Source: Conexibacter sp. (lineage in GTDB: Bacteria > Actinomycetota > Thermoleophilia > Solirubrobacterales > Solirubrobacteraceae). From it: 45,973 bases of DNA. Each line of letters opens with the position of its first letter. Position 1 is the stretch's first letter. A program made the translations under genes and the position numbers. Below, in pieces: positions 30,634 through 38,270 of this stretch. The stretch spans positions 1 through 45,973 of the forward strand of contig JAOPZA010000177.1 in NCBI GenBank assembly GCA_025964325.1. The letters run 5' to 3'. The notes beneath the pieces were generated by a model. The model was not told where the DNA came from, made no database searches, and worked only from the letters and a program-made list of their open reading frames with translations.

Positions 30634-31601
30634 GCGCCGCGCTCGCGCTCGCGCGCGGCCGCCTGTCGCTCGTGACGGCGCTCCCGTTCGTGCTGCTGGC
30701 CGTGCTCGTCGTGCTCGACGTCTCGCTCCAGCCGGCGCTGCTCTCGCGCGACCAGATCGGGATCGAGGTCGCGACCGCGATGTCGCTGGTCCTCGTCGGC
30801 CTCGGCCAGACGGTCGTGATCCTGACGCGCGGGATCGACCTCTCGGTCGGCGGCATGATGAGCCTGACGAACTGCTTGCTGGCGACGCGCGTCGGCAGCG
30901 GCACCGGCTCGCTGCTGCTGTGGTGCGCGATCATCCTGCTCGTCGGGATCGCCGGCGGCGCCGTCAACGGCCTGCTGATCGGCCTCACGCGCCTGCAGCC
31001 GTTCGTCGTGACGCTCGCGACCTGGTCGATCTTCAACGGCGTCGCCCTCTGGATCCTGCCCTCGCCGGGCGGCCACGTGCCGAACGCGCTGATCTCGCTG
31101 CCGCTCGGCGACTGGGCCGGGATCCCGCGGATGCTGTGGATCCTCGCGGCCGTCTGCGTGCTGTGGTCGCTGCTGCGCCGGACCCGCACCGGGGTGCAGG
31201 TCTACGCGTTCGGCAGCGACCCGGACGCCGCCTTCCTGAGCGGCGTCTCGACGCTCGGCGTGACGCTGCGCGTCTACGCCTTCTCGGGCCTGTGCGCGGC
31301 GCTCGCGGGCATCTTCGTCGCGACGCAGACGGCGTCCGGCTCGCCGACGGTCGGCGCGCCGTTCATCCTCAACGCGGTCGCGGCGGTCGTGATCGGCGGC
31401 ACGAGCCTGTTCGGCGGGCGCGGCGGCTTCGCCGGCACGGTCGCCGGCGCGTTCGTGCTGACGCTGATCGCCGAGGTCACGTTCGGCCTCGGCATCAACT
31501 CGAACTGGGGCGTCTTCGCGCAGGGGCTGCTCCTGATCCTCGCGGTCGCGGTCAACACCGGCAGCGAGCTCGTCCAGCGACGCAGGGAGGAACGACGGTG
31601 A
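30630..31601 (+). CDS. Sugar ABC transporter permease 1 (RbsC-like)
   Basis: The 323-aa membrane protein has family motifs LVGLGQTVVILTRGIDLSVGG (about residues 53-73), AVNGLLIGLTRLQPFVVTLAT, and VVIGGTSLFGGRGG near the C-terminus, with eight or more hydrophobic segments. It likely forms a heterodimer with permease 2. Its start overlaps the ATPase stop, and its stop overlaps the permease 2 GTG. Confidence 0.93.
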   Translation: MSAALALARGRLSLVTALPFVLLAVLVVLDVSLQPALLSRDQIGIEVATAMSLVLVGLGQTVVILTRGIDLSVGGMMSLTNCLLATRVGSGTGSLLLWCAIILLVGIAGGAVNGLLIGLTRLQPFVVTLATWSIFNGVALWILPSPGGHVPNALISLPLGDWAGIPRMLWILAAVCVLWSLLRRTRTGVQVYAFGSDPDAAFLSGVSTLGVTLRVYAFSGLCAALAGIFVATQTASGSPTVGAPFILNAVAAVVIGGTSLFGGRGGFAGTVAGAFVLTLIAEVTFGLGINSNWGVFAQGLLLILAVAVNTGSELVQRRREERR

Positions 31602-32548
31602 CCGATCGACGGCAATGGCTGCGTCGCAACCAGGCGACGCTGCTCGCGTATGCGATGGCGATCGCGCTCTTCCTCGTGACGAGCGCGTTCGCGCACGGCT
31701 TCGCGACCTGGAATCACACGCGCGTGCTGCTCGTGCAGGCGTGCTTCATCGGGATCGTCGGACTGGGGCAGACGTTCGTGATCCTCGGCGGCGGCGTCGA
31801 CCTGTCCGTGCCGTGGATGCTGAACGCGACCGCGACGCTGCTGACGCTGTGGTGCCACGGCCAGGCGGCGAACCTCGTGTGGGTGCTGCCGGTGCTGCTC
31901 GCCATGGCGGTGATCGTCGGGCTCGTCAACGGGCTCGGCGTGACGCTGCTCGGCGTCTCGCCGATCATCATGACCCTCGGGGTCAACGGCGTCCTGCAGG
32001 GCGCGCTGCTGCTGATCACCAACGGCGGCCAGAGCCCGACCGCGCCGCACGCGATCCAGCAGCTCGCGACCGGCAACGTCGCCGGCATCCCGATCGCCCT
32101 GCTGGTGTGGGCCGCGGTCGCGCTGATCGCGTGGCTGCTGCTGTCGAAGATGAGCCTCGGTCGCCAGCTCTACGCGACCGGGACGAACGCGCGCGTCGCG
32201 TACCTCTCCGGCGTGCGGGTGGGGCGCGTGACGGTCCTCTCATACGTCATCTCGGCGCTCGCGAGCGCGCTCGCGGGCGTGCTGCTCGCGGGCTACGTCG
32301 GCGAGGCGTACCTCGGGATGGGCGACGTGTACCTGTTCTCGTCCGTCGCGGCGGTCGTGATCGGCGGGGCGTCGATCCTCGGCGGTCGCGGCCACTACGT
32401 CGGCACGGTCGCGGGCGCGCTGATCCTGACGCTCCTCGCGGCCCTGCTGCCGATCCTGAACCTCAACCCGGCGGCGCTGCAGGTCGTCTACGGCTTCGCG
32501 ATCCTGCTGACGGTCGGGCTCGCCTCGCTGCGACTCGGCGGCACCTGA
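31598..32548 (+). CDS. Sugar ABC transporter permease 2 (RbsC-like)
   Basis: The 316-aa membrane protein has FIGIVGLGQTFVILGGGVDLS, VNGLGVTLLGVSPIIMTLG, SLGRQLYATGTNARVAYLSG and VVIGGASILGGRGHYVGT motifs. The GTG overlaps the permease 1 stop (GTGA), and GGAGG lies about 8 nt upstream. It is the last gene of the importer operon. A hairpin follows its stop directly. Confidence 0.93.
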   Translation: MTDRRQWLRRNQATLLAYAMAIALFLVTSAFAHGFATWNHTRVLLVQACFIGIVGLGQTFVILGGGVDLSVPWMLNATATLLTLWCHGQAANLVWVLPVLLAMAVIVGLVNGLGVTLLGVSPIIMTLGVNGVLQGALLLITNGGQSPTAPHAIQQLATGNVAGIPIALLVWAAVALIAWLLLSKMSLGRQLYATGTNARVAYLSGVRVGRVTVLSYVISALASALAGVLLAGYVGEAYLGMGDVYLFSSVAAVVIGGASILGGRGHYVGTVAGALILTLLAALLPILNLNPAALQVVYGFAILLTVGLASLRLGGT

Positions 32549-32571
32549 GCGCGGCGCCGGGCGCGCCGCGC
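32549..32571. terminator. Hairpin between convergent operons
   Basis: GCGCGGCG and CGCCGCGC form a perfect 8-bp stem with a 7-nt loop directly after the permease 2 stop. The convergent dehydratase 2 gene ends 20 nt further, so the hairpin can serve both transcripts. No T-run is present. Confidence 0.5.
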
Positions 32572-32590
32572 CTCGCAGCCGCCGCTTCGC

Positions 32591-33799
32591 TCAGGCGGAT
32601 GCGCGCACGGTCGTGCCGGGCCGTGCGCGCAGGTCGGCGGCCAGGCGCGTGCCGAGGCCGGGCCGGTCGGGGATCGCGGCCCAGCCGTCGAGCACCTCGA
32701 TCGGGTCGGTCACGACGTCGCGATACCAGCCGCGCACGAACCCGCGCACGGTCTCCATCACCTTCGCGTTCGTCGCGTGCGCGGCGAGCTGGAGCGAGGC
32801 CGCGAGCGCGATCGGGCCGGTGCAGTCGTGCGGCGCGAGCGGCAGGTGGTAGAGGTCGGCGAGGTCCGCGATCTTGCGCGCCTCCGTCAGCCCGCCGGTC
32901 CAGACGACGTCGACCATCGCGACGTGCGCGGCGCCGGCCTCGAGCACCTGGCGGAACGGATGGCGCGACATCAGCCGCTCGCTGACCGCCTGCGGCACGC
33001 GCGTCTCGCGCACGAGCCGCGCGAGGTCGGCGGGGCTGTCGGGCTGCACGATGTCCTCGACCCAGGCGACCTCGTAGGGCTCGAGCGAGCGGCAGATCCG
33101 CAGCGCGGCGTTCAGGTCCCAGCGCGCGTGGCCCTCGATCATCACGTCGATGCGGTCGCCTACGCGGTCGCGGATCGCGCGCACGACGTCGAGGCCCTCG
33201 GCAAGCTGCGCGGGGGTGAGGTCGTGGCCGACCGGCCCCATCGCCGACCAGCCCGCCGGGCCGGTGGCGACGTCCGCCTCGATCTGCGGCGCGAAGCGGT
33301 CCCACGGCCAGACCTTCATGCCGCTGACGCCCTCAGCCAGCAGCTCCTCCGCGAGCTCGCCGGGACGCGTCAGGAACGCCTCCTGATCGGCGTGGTCGCC
33401 GGCGTCGACGCAGGTCGTGTAGACGCGGATGCGGTCGCGGACGCGGCCGCCCAGCAGCGTGCCGATCGACAGGCCGGTGCGCTGGCCGAGCAGGTCCCAG
33501 AGCGCGATGTCGAGCGCCGAGAAGGCGCGCAGCTCGGCGCCGGCGAAGCCGCTGAAGTTCGCGCACGCGAACAGCGTCTGCCACGTCGCCTCGATCGCGC
33601 TCGCCGGCCGCCCCAGCAGCAGCGGCGCCGCCATCTCGTGGATCACGGCTTCCACCGCGCCGGGGTTGTAGTAGGTCTCGCCGAGGCCGACGCGGCCCTC
33701 GTCGTCGGTCACCTCGACCCAGACGAGCTGCGGCTGGGAGGCGAGCCGGATCGTCTCGATGCGCGCGACCCGGGGGGCCGTGGTGGCGAGGCGGCTCAT
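32591..33799 (-). CDS. Enolase-superfamily (MR/MLE) sugar-acid dehydratase 2
   Basis: The 402-aa protein belongs to the mandelate racemase/muconate lactonizing family. It has a capping domain (GLGETYYNPGAVEAVIHEMA), ALDIALWDLLGQ, Lys in SGMKVWPWD, a first metal ligand Glu in VMIEGHARWDL, then Glu in VAWVEDI and VSERLMS, and the active-site His in LAPHDCTGPIAL. It is clearly diverged from dehydratase 1 (Glu rather than Asp as first ligand). The ATG overlaps the FCD regulator 2 stop. It probably dehydrates an acid sugar related to the imported ligand. Confidence 0.88.
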   Translation of the reverse strand: MSRLATTAPRVARIETIRLASQPQLVWVEVTDDEGRVGLGETYYNPGAVEAVIHEMAAPLLLGRPASAIEATWQTLFACANFSGFAGAELRAFSALDIALWDLLGQRTGLSIGTLLGGRVRDRIRVYTTCVDAGDHADQEAFLTRPGELAEELLAEGVSGMKVWPWDRFAPQIEADVATGPAGWSAMGPVGHDLTPAQLAEGLDVVRAIRDRVGDRIDVMIEGHARWDLNAALRICRSLEPYEVAWVEDIVQPDSPADLARLVRETRVPQAVSERLMSRHPFRQVLEAGAAHVAMVDVVWTGGLTEARKIADLADLYHLPLAPHDCTGPIALAASLQLAAHATNAKVMETVRGFVRGWYRDVVTDPIEVLDGWAAIPDRPGLGTRLAADLRARPGTTVRASA

Positions 33800-34524
33800 G
33801 CGCGCGCCGCCGCGGCCGGATCGATGCGGCGGAACATCGAGGCGGTGATCGCGAACTGCTCGCCGAGCAGTTCGGCGGCGCGCTCCGCGTCGGCGTCGCG
33901 CAGCGCCGCCAGGATCAACCGGTGGGAGCCGCGGATCCGCTCGCGGTGCGACGCCGGCTCCTGGTTCGCGAGGCGGCGGTTGCCGATCGCGATCACGGCC
34001 TGGATCACGGGGGCGATCGCGAGCCACGCCTGGACCAGGAAGCGGCTCTCGGACAGCTCGACGAGCGCGCGGTGGAAGTCCATGTCGACCTGCACGAGCT
34101 GCTCGGTCGCGACGCCGGGGTCGCCGATCTGCGCGAAGGCGCGTTCGAGCGCGTCGAGCGCGACGCCGCTCGCGACGCCCCAGGCGATCCCGGTCGACTC
34201 GAGCTCGTAGCGGACGCGGAAGAGATCGGTGAGGTCGTCCTCATCGAAGCCGACGTACTCCAGCCGGCCGTTGGGACGCGTGCGCACGAGGCCCTCGCCC
34301 TCGAGCACGGTCAGCGCGCTGCGCACGGGGCCGCGACTGACCGCGAGGTCGGCCGCCAGGCGCGTCTCGACGAGCGGCGTCTCGCGGACCAGCTCGCCGC
34401 CGATGATCGCCTCGCGCAGGTTCGCGGCGATCGTGCCCGAGTAGACGCTGCGCGCGAGCTTCGCGGTGTGGACACCGGTGCCGAGCGAGGGGGACCCGGC
34501 GATCGACTTGGCGGACTGCTGCAC
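33796..34524 (-). CDS. GntR/FCD regulator 2
   Basis: The 242-aa regulator is a paralogue of regulator 1. They share the LREAII helix, VSRGPVR recognition helix and LEGEGLVRT wing. The FCD domain has Asp/His in DMDFHRALVE and His in IRGSHRLIL, and again lacks the last His (LLGEQFAIT). GTG at 34524 has AGGAG about 8 nt upstream. It is the first gene of a two-gene operon with dehydratase 2. The palindrome at 34575 lies in its promoter region and is its likely operator. Confidence 0.87.
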   Translation of the reverse strand: MQQSAKSIAGSPSLGTGVHTAKLARSVYSGTIAANLREAIIGGELVRETPLVETRLAADLAVSRGPVRSALTVLEGEGLVRTRPNGRLEYVGFDEDDLTDLFRVRYELESTGIAWGVASGVALDALERAFAQIGDPGVATEQLVQVDMDFHRALVELSESRFLVQAWLAIAPVIQAVIAIGNRRLANQEPASHRERIRGSHRLILAALRDADAERAAELLGEQFAITASMFRRIDPAAAARA

Positions 34525-34555
34525 CGCACGGCTCCTGTTCGTCGAGGACGACGCG

Positions 34556-34561
34556 AGTATA
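34556..34561 (-). promoter_or_regulatory. Putative -10 box of regulator 2 operon
   Basis: TATACT on the minus strand is a strong -10 match, 31 nt before the GTG of regulator 2. The expected -35 position falls inside the 34575-34596 palindrome and has no good consensus. Confidence 0.45.
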
Positions 34562-34574
34562 CGGAACCGCTACC

Positions 34575-34596
34575 GGTCACCGGATAACCGGTAACC
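34575..34596. promoter_or_regulatory. Operator palindrome upstream of regulator 2
   Basis: GGTCACCGG-ATAA-CCGGTAACC is a 22-bp inverted repeat with 9 of 11 base pairs matching. It overlaps the -35 region of the minus-strand promoter and abuts a plus-strand TTGACA. Its half-site is unlike that of O1/O2. Confidence 0.6.
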
Positions 34597-34597
34597 G

Positions 34598-34626
34598 TTG
34601 ACAACATCCCTCGGGACTGTTCTACT
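34598..34626 (+). promoter_or_regulatory. Plus-strand promoter-like sequence without an obvious gene
   Basis: TTGACA, a 17-bp spacer and TCTACT resemble a strong sigma70 promoter. It points into the 34.6-35.3 kb region, which has no good plus-strand gene near its start. Confidence 0.4.
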
Positions 34627-34849
34627 GCGCCACCGCCGATGCCGTCGCGAGGAATCGGTGATCGGATGCCGTGAGGAGCCTGGCCTTCGTGAAGGTCGCC
34701 AGCAGTCTCCCAAGGCCTCCGACGCGGTCCTCGCGCAACTGGGTCCCGGAGGCGATCGGCCCCTTCGCTCGTGGAGCGGCGACGGCACCGGCGGCGCTCG
34801 TCAGCGCGAGCGCCAGCACGACGGCACAGGGGGCGAGAAGGCGATTCAT
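34622..34849 (-). CDS. Possible small secreted protein
   Basis: The 75-aa frame begins with a convincing signal peptide (MNR, then LLAPCAVVLALALTSAAGAVA and an AVA-A cleavage site). About 50 polar residues of no known family follow. No Shine-Dalgarno is seen. It may be a true small exported protein or the remnant of a larger one. Confidence 0.35.
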   Translation of the reverse strand: MNRLLAPCAVVLALALTSAAGAVAAPRAKGPIASGTQLREDRVGGLGRLLATFTKARLLTASDHRFLATASAVAQ

Positions 34850-34940
34850 CTGGTGCGCGACGCTAGGCCGGATCTGCGTTCGGGGCAAGACCAGAGTTTC
34901 GCGGCCGCGACCGTAGGACGAGCGCCTCGGACCAACGACC

Positions 34941-35170
34941 GTGCTGATCGCGCTCACCAACTCGCCGTGGGCGCTGGCCGACGGCGTGCTGGTGCGCGAC
35001 TGCGCCGGGATCGGCCCGCACAAGCGCGACGCTGCCTTCCAGCAGACCTACGCGCAGTTTCGCTGCCGGGTCGTCGCAGACGCCGACGGCGCACCACGCG
35101 GCGAGATCCTGGTCGAGCCGACGGGACCAGAGGCAATGCGCATCGTCCGGGCTCTGAGCGGCAATCCGCC
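34941..35170 (+). pseudogene. Possible remnant of a secreted hypothetical protein
   Basis: One plus-strand frame reads ALADGVLVRDCAGIG, then FRCRVVADADG and GEILVEPTGPEAMRIV. The paired Cys residues and spacing resemble the core of small secreted actinobacterial proteins. There is an in-frame stop upstream (34914-34916), no signal peptide, and the frame dissolves into Arg-rich noise downstream. A decayed gene is the best guess. Confidence 0.25.
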
Positions 35171-35332
35171 GCCGGCCCGGCCGATCGGCGCGATTCCCCG
35201 CGGAAGAGGACGCATCGTAGGCCACGACGCCCAATCCGATCAGCGCCGTCACGACGCCCGCCACTCGCGAGGTCACGAGCGCGATCGTCGCCAGCCGACG
35301 CGCTCCCGGCGTCGCCGCTCTGCATCCCGCTC

Positions 35333-35361
35333 TTGACACGAACCCCAACCGAAAGTACGGT
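35333..35361 (+). promoter_or_regulatory. Promoter of the HutC-SIS-PfkB operon
   Basis: TTGACA (35333-35338), a 17-bp spacer and TACGGT (35356-35361) form a strong promoter. The predicted start is within about 5 nt of the ATG at 35372, and no Shine-Dalgarno exists, so the mRNA is probably leaderless. Confidence 0.65.
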
Positions 35362-35371
35362 GCCGGTCGTC

Positions 35372-36133
35372 ATGCGACAGATGTCTGACATCCGCCAACC
35401 TCTCCGCGACCCGCGCTCGATGGTGATCCAGCTGCGCGACACGCTCGTCGAGCTGATCCGCGACGAGCAGCTCAAGCCCGGCGAGCAGATCCCGACCGAG
35501 CATGATCTCGCGGCGCGCTTCTCGGTCTCCCGCGCCACGGTGCGCGAGGCGCTCAAGCTGCTCGAGCAGGACGGCCTCGTCGACGTCGTCCACGGCCGCG
35601 GTCGCTTCGTCTCGGCGAACGTCGGCCTCTCCGTCAACCGCCCCGTCACGCGCTTCGAGAGCGTCACCGAGATGCTCGCCGGCCTCGGCTACATCACGAC
35701 GAACCGCACGCTCTCGGTCGAGCGCGCCGCTCCGACCGACGAGGAGGCGGAGGCGCTCGGGGTCGACGCGCAGGGCGAGATCGTGCGGCTGCGCCGTCTG
35801 CGCCTGCACGAGGACTCGGCGCTCGTCGTCTCCGTCAGTGCGTTCAGCACCGCGCTGCTCGGGACCGACGAGCCCGCCGACCTCGACTTCACCGGGTCGC
35901 TCGCGCAGTGGCTTGCGGGGCGCGGCCACGACCTGCAGTCGTCCGCTGCACAGATCCAGGCGCTGCCGATGCCGTCCGAGCTGGCGGCGCTGCCCGAGGT
36001 CGACGGCAAGCAGGCCTGGCTCGTGATCTCCGAGCGCTGCGTCGACGCGGCCGGCCGCTCGGTCCTCTTCTCCCGCGAGTACCACCGCGGCGACGTCTTC
36101 ACCTTCCACGTCCTGCGACGTCGCGGGACCTGA
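35372..36133 (+). CDS. GntR/HutC-family regulator with UTRA domain
   Basis: The 253-aa protein has an N-terminal winged helix (LKPGEQIPTEHDLAARFSVS, then RATVREALKLLEQDGLVDVV) and a C-terminal UTRA ligand-binding domain at about residues 95-250. UTRA landmarks are EIVRLRRLRLHEDSALVVSV and a late LVISERCVDAAGRSVLFSREYHRGD. UTRA regulators usually sense phosphosugars, and members such as FrlR and FraR control fructosamine operons. The 11-bp palindrome ATGTC-T-GACAT lies at codons 4-7. The SIS gene follows 21 nt later in the same direction. Confidence 0.9.
   Translation: MRQMSDIRQPLRDPRSMVIQLRDTLVELIRDEQLKPGEQIPTEHDLAARFSVSRATVREALKLLEQDGLVDVVHGRGRFVSANVGLSVNRPVTRFESVTEMLAGLGYITTNRTLSVERAAPTDEEAEALGVDAQGEIVRLRRLRLHEDSALVVSVSAFSTALLGTDEPADLDFTGSLAQWLAGRGHDLQSSAAQIQALPMPSELAALPEVDGKQAWLVISERCVDAAGRSVLFSREYHRGDVFTFHVLRRRGT
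35381..35391. promoter_or_regulatory. Small palindrome at the start of the HutC gene
   Basis: ATGTC-T-GACAT is a perfect 5-bp inverted repeat about 20 bp past the -10 box, a suitable place for an autoregulatory operator. Its short length makes chance occurrence possible. Confidence 0.3.
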
Positions 36134-36154
36134 CCCACACAGGAGGAACACCGA

Positions 36155-37216
36155 GTGCAGGAGCTGCAGCAGCACGTCGCGCAGGCCCACGAGAGCCTTT
36201 ACTTCAGCGGGGCCAAGATCGACGCCCACATGGCGTCGTTCCTCGACGCCCAGGCCGACACCTGCGTCGAGCTCGGCCGCACGAGCGCCGGCGCGGTAGA
36301 GCAGATCTTCCTCGTCGGCAGCGGCGGCTCCTTCGCCAGCCTGCAGACCGCGAAGTACGTCCTCGACGCCGTCCTGCCGGTGCCGGCGGACGTGCTGCCG
36401 TCCTACGACCTCGTCTGGCGCGAGCCGGCGCGGCTAGACGAGCGCGCGATCGTGTTCCTGGCGTCCTACTCGGGCGAGACGGAGGACACGGTCGCAGCCC
36501 TCCGATACGCGAACGAGCGCGGCGCCAGAACGGTGGCGATCGTCGGCAAGCCAGAGAGCACGATGGCGACGGAGGCCGACGTCGTGCTGCCCTACGACAA
36601 CGGCGCGATCTACGAGATCCCGATCGCGGCCACGGTGCTGTTCGCCGCAGGCCTCGTCGCCGGCACCCCGGCCGAGGCGGAGGCCGAGCGCCTGCGCGCC
36701 GGCGTCCTCGCGCTGCCAGAGGTGCTGCGGCGGGCTCTCGCGAACGCGGACGAGCGCGCCGAGCGCGATGCCCGCGACCTGCTCTCCGCCCAGCACCTCT
36801 ACGTGCTCGGCGCCGGCCCGAACGCACCGCTCGCGTACAAGGTCGCGATGAGCGTCGTGATGGAGAACGTTCGCATCGGCGCGACCTATTCCGACGCGTG
36901 CGAGTGGCGCCACGGTCCGGCGGAGGCGCTCGAGCGCGTGCGCGGCCGCTTCCTCGTCCTGCTCGGCACCGACGCCTCGCGCGCGATGACCGAGCGCACG
37001 ATCGAGTTCTGCGAGCGCGAGCACTCCGACGTGCTCGTCTATGACGCGGCCGACTTCGGCGACGGCCTGCATCCGCTGCTGACGCCGCTGGTGCTGAACT
37101 CGCTGACGCAGTACCTCGTCGTCTACTCGGCGATCCTGCGCGGGATCACCGATCTCGACGAGCGCGTCTTCATGGGGCACAACGTGCTCGCGACGGGTGG
37201 CGCTCAGTGGCCGTGA
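36155..37216 (+). CDS. SIS-domain sugar isomerase / fructosamine-6-phosphate deglycase-like protein
   Basis: The 353-aa protein contains two SIS domains. The first has IFLVGSGGSFASLQTAKY and the phosphosugar-binding SYSGETEDTVAAL (about residues 110-120). The second has YVLGAGPNAPLAYKVAMSV and the active-site region CEWRHGPAEAL with Glu and His. This architecture is shared with FrlB/FraB deglycases, AgaS and GlmS isomerase halves. Next to a UTRA regulator and a PfkB kinase, deglycation of a phosphorylated Amadori product is the leading idea. AGGAGG lies about 8 nt before the GTG. Confidence 0.85.
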   Translation: MQELQQHVAQAHESLYFSGAKIDAHMASFLDAQADTCVELGRTSAGAVEQIFLVGSGGSFASLQTAKYVLDAVLPVPADVLPSYDLVWREPARLDERAIVFLASYSGETEDTVAALRYANERGARTVAIVGKPESTMATEADVVLPYDNGAIYEIPIAATVLFAAGLVAGTPAEAEAERLRAGVLALPEVLRRALANADERAERDARDLLSAQHLYVLGAGPNAPLAYKVAMSVVMENVRIGATYSDACEWRHGPAEALERVRGRFLVLLGTDASRAMTERTIEFCEREHSDVLVYDAADFGDGLHPLLTPLVLNSLTQYLVVYSAILRGITDLDERVFMGHNVLATGGAQWP

Positions 37217-37253
37217 TCGGCGCCGTCCGCGCGCACAGGACCTCGGCGGCGTC

Positions 37254-38270
37254 GTGACCCAGTCGCAGCACATCGCGGCCGCTCCGCGGAGCGGCGTGTG
37301 CGTGATCGGCAATCTGCTCGTCGACCTCATCATGCGCGGCTTCGACCGGCTCCCGGCATGGGGGCAGGAGGTCGCCGGCCGAGGTGGCCATGCCACCGTC
37401 TCCTCGGGCCAGGCCGGCTATCTCGGACTCGGCCTCGGGGCGCTCGAGATCCCCACGCGGATGGTGGGGATCGTCGGTGACGACGACGGCGGACGCCGGA
37501 TCGTCGCCGAGCTGGCCGAGCGCGGCGTCGAAGTCGACGGCATCGAGGTGAGCGTCGGCGGCCAGACCGCGATGACCGTCGCGATCGTCCGCGAAGACGG
37601 CGAGCGCGCGTTCCTGTCGAGCTTCGCGTGCCTCGAGGAGCACGACGAGGCGCTCGTGCTGCGCCACTGGAACGAGGTCGCGCGCTCGCGCTTCCTCTGC
37701 CTCGTCGGCATCTTCAACCTGCCCGGGCTCGACCTGGAGGCGGCCCGCCGTCTGCTCGCGCGTGCTCGCGCCGGCGGCGTCACGACGCTCCTCGACACCG
37801 GCTGGGATCCCGACGGCTGGCCCGACGCGACCGTCCGCGGCGTGCAGGAGCTGCTCGCCGAGGTCGACGTCTTCGTCCCGAACGAGGACGAGGCGCGCGT
37901 ACTGACCGGCATCGACGACGTGCCGGCGGCCGCCGCCGCGCTCGCCGGCCACGTCCCCGGCCTCGTCGTCGTCAAGCGCGGCGCCGACGGCAGCCACGCC
38001 CGCCGCGGCCCGCACACGTGGGACGTCCCCGCGCTGCCCGTCGACGTGCAGGACACCGTCGGCGCGGGCGACGTCTACGACGCCGGCCTGCTCTACGGCC
38101 TCATGCGCGACTGGGAGATGCCGCGCGCGATGGCGTGGGCCAGCGCGACCGCCGCGCACTACGTCGCGCGCACCACCGACCGCTTCCCGACCGCCGCCGA
38201 CGTGGACGCCCTGCGCACGGCCGCCGCGGTCACCCCGTCCCCAAACGCTGCACAGGAAGACCACGCATGA
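37254..38270 (+). CDS. PfkB-family carbohydrate kinase
   Basis: The 338-aa kinase has the N-terminal GNLLVDLI and SSGQAGYLGLGLGAL regions, NEDEARVLTG, VVVKRGADGS, and the C-terminal signature DTVGAGDVYDAGLLYGL with the catalytic Asp (about residues 265-280). PfkB enzymes phosphorylate sugars and include FrlD, the fructoselysine 6-kinase. Start GTG 37254 is chosen to match the usual N-terminus; the ribosome-binding site is weak and there are 37 nt after the SIS gene. Its stop overlaps the amidohydrolase ATG. Confidence 0.88.
   Translation: MTQSQHIAAAPRSGVCVIGNLLVDLIMRGFDRLPAWGQEVAGRGGHATVSSGQAGYLGLGLGALEIPTRMVGIVGDDDGGRRIVAELAERGVEVDGIEVSVGGQTAMTVAIVREDGERAFLSSFACLEEHDEALVLRHWNEVARSRFLCLVGIFNLPGLDLEAARRLLARARAGGVTTLLDTGWDPDGWPDATVRGVQELLAEVDVFVPNEDEARVLTGIDDVPAAAAALAGHVPGLVVVKRGADGSHARRGPHTWDVPALPVDVQDTVGAGDVYDAGLLYGLMRDWEMPRAMAWASATAAHYVARTTDRFPTAADVDALRTAAAVTPSPNAAQEDHA

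Larger units (their letters stand above)
34850..35371. other. Intergenic stretch between the catabolic island and the HutC operon
   Basis: About 520 bp without a confident gene. It holds the remnant noted at 34941-35170 and, at its right end, the promoter of the HutC-type regulator. A minus-strand frame from 35348 has one hydrophobic segment but no family match. Confidence 0.5.

Noticed and set aside
34863-35348. 161-aa minus-strand frame with one hydrophobic segment
   Set aside because: No family match, no ribosome-binding site, and the rest of the frame is shadow-like.
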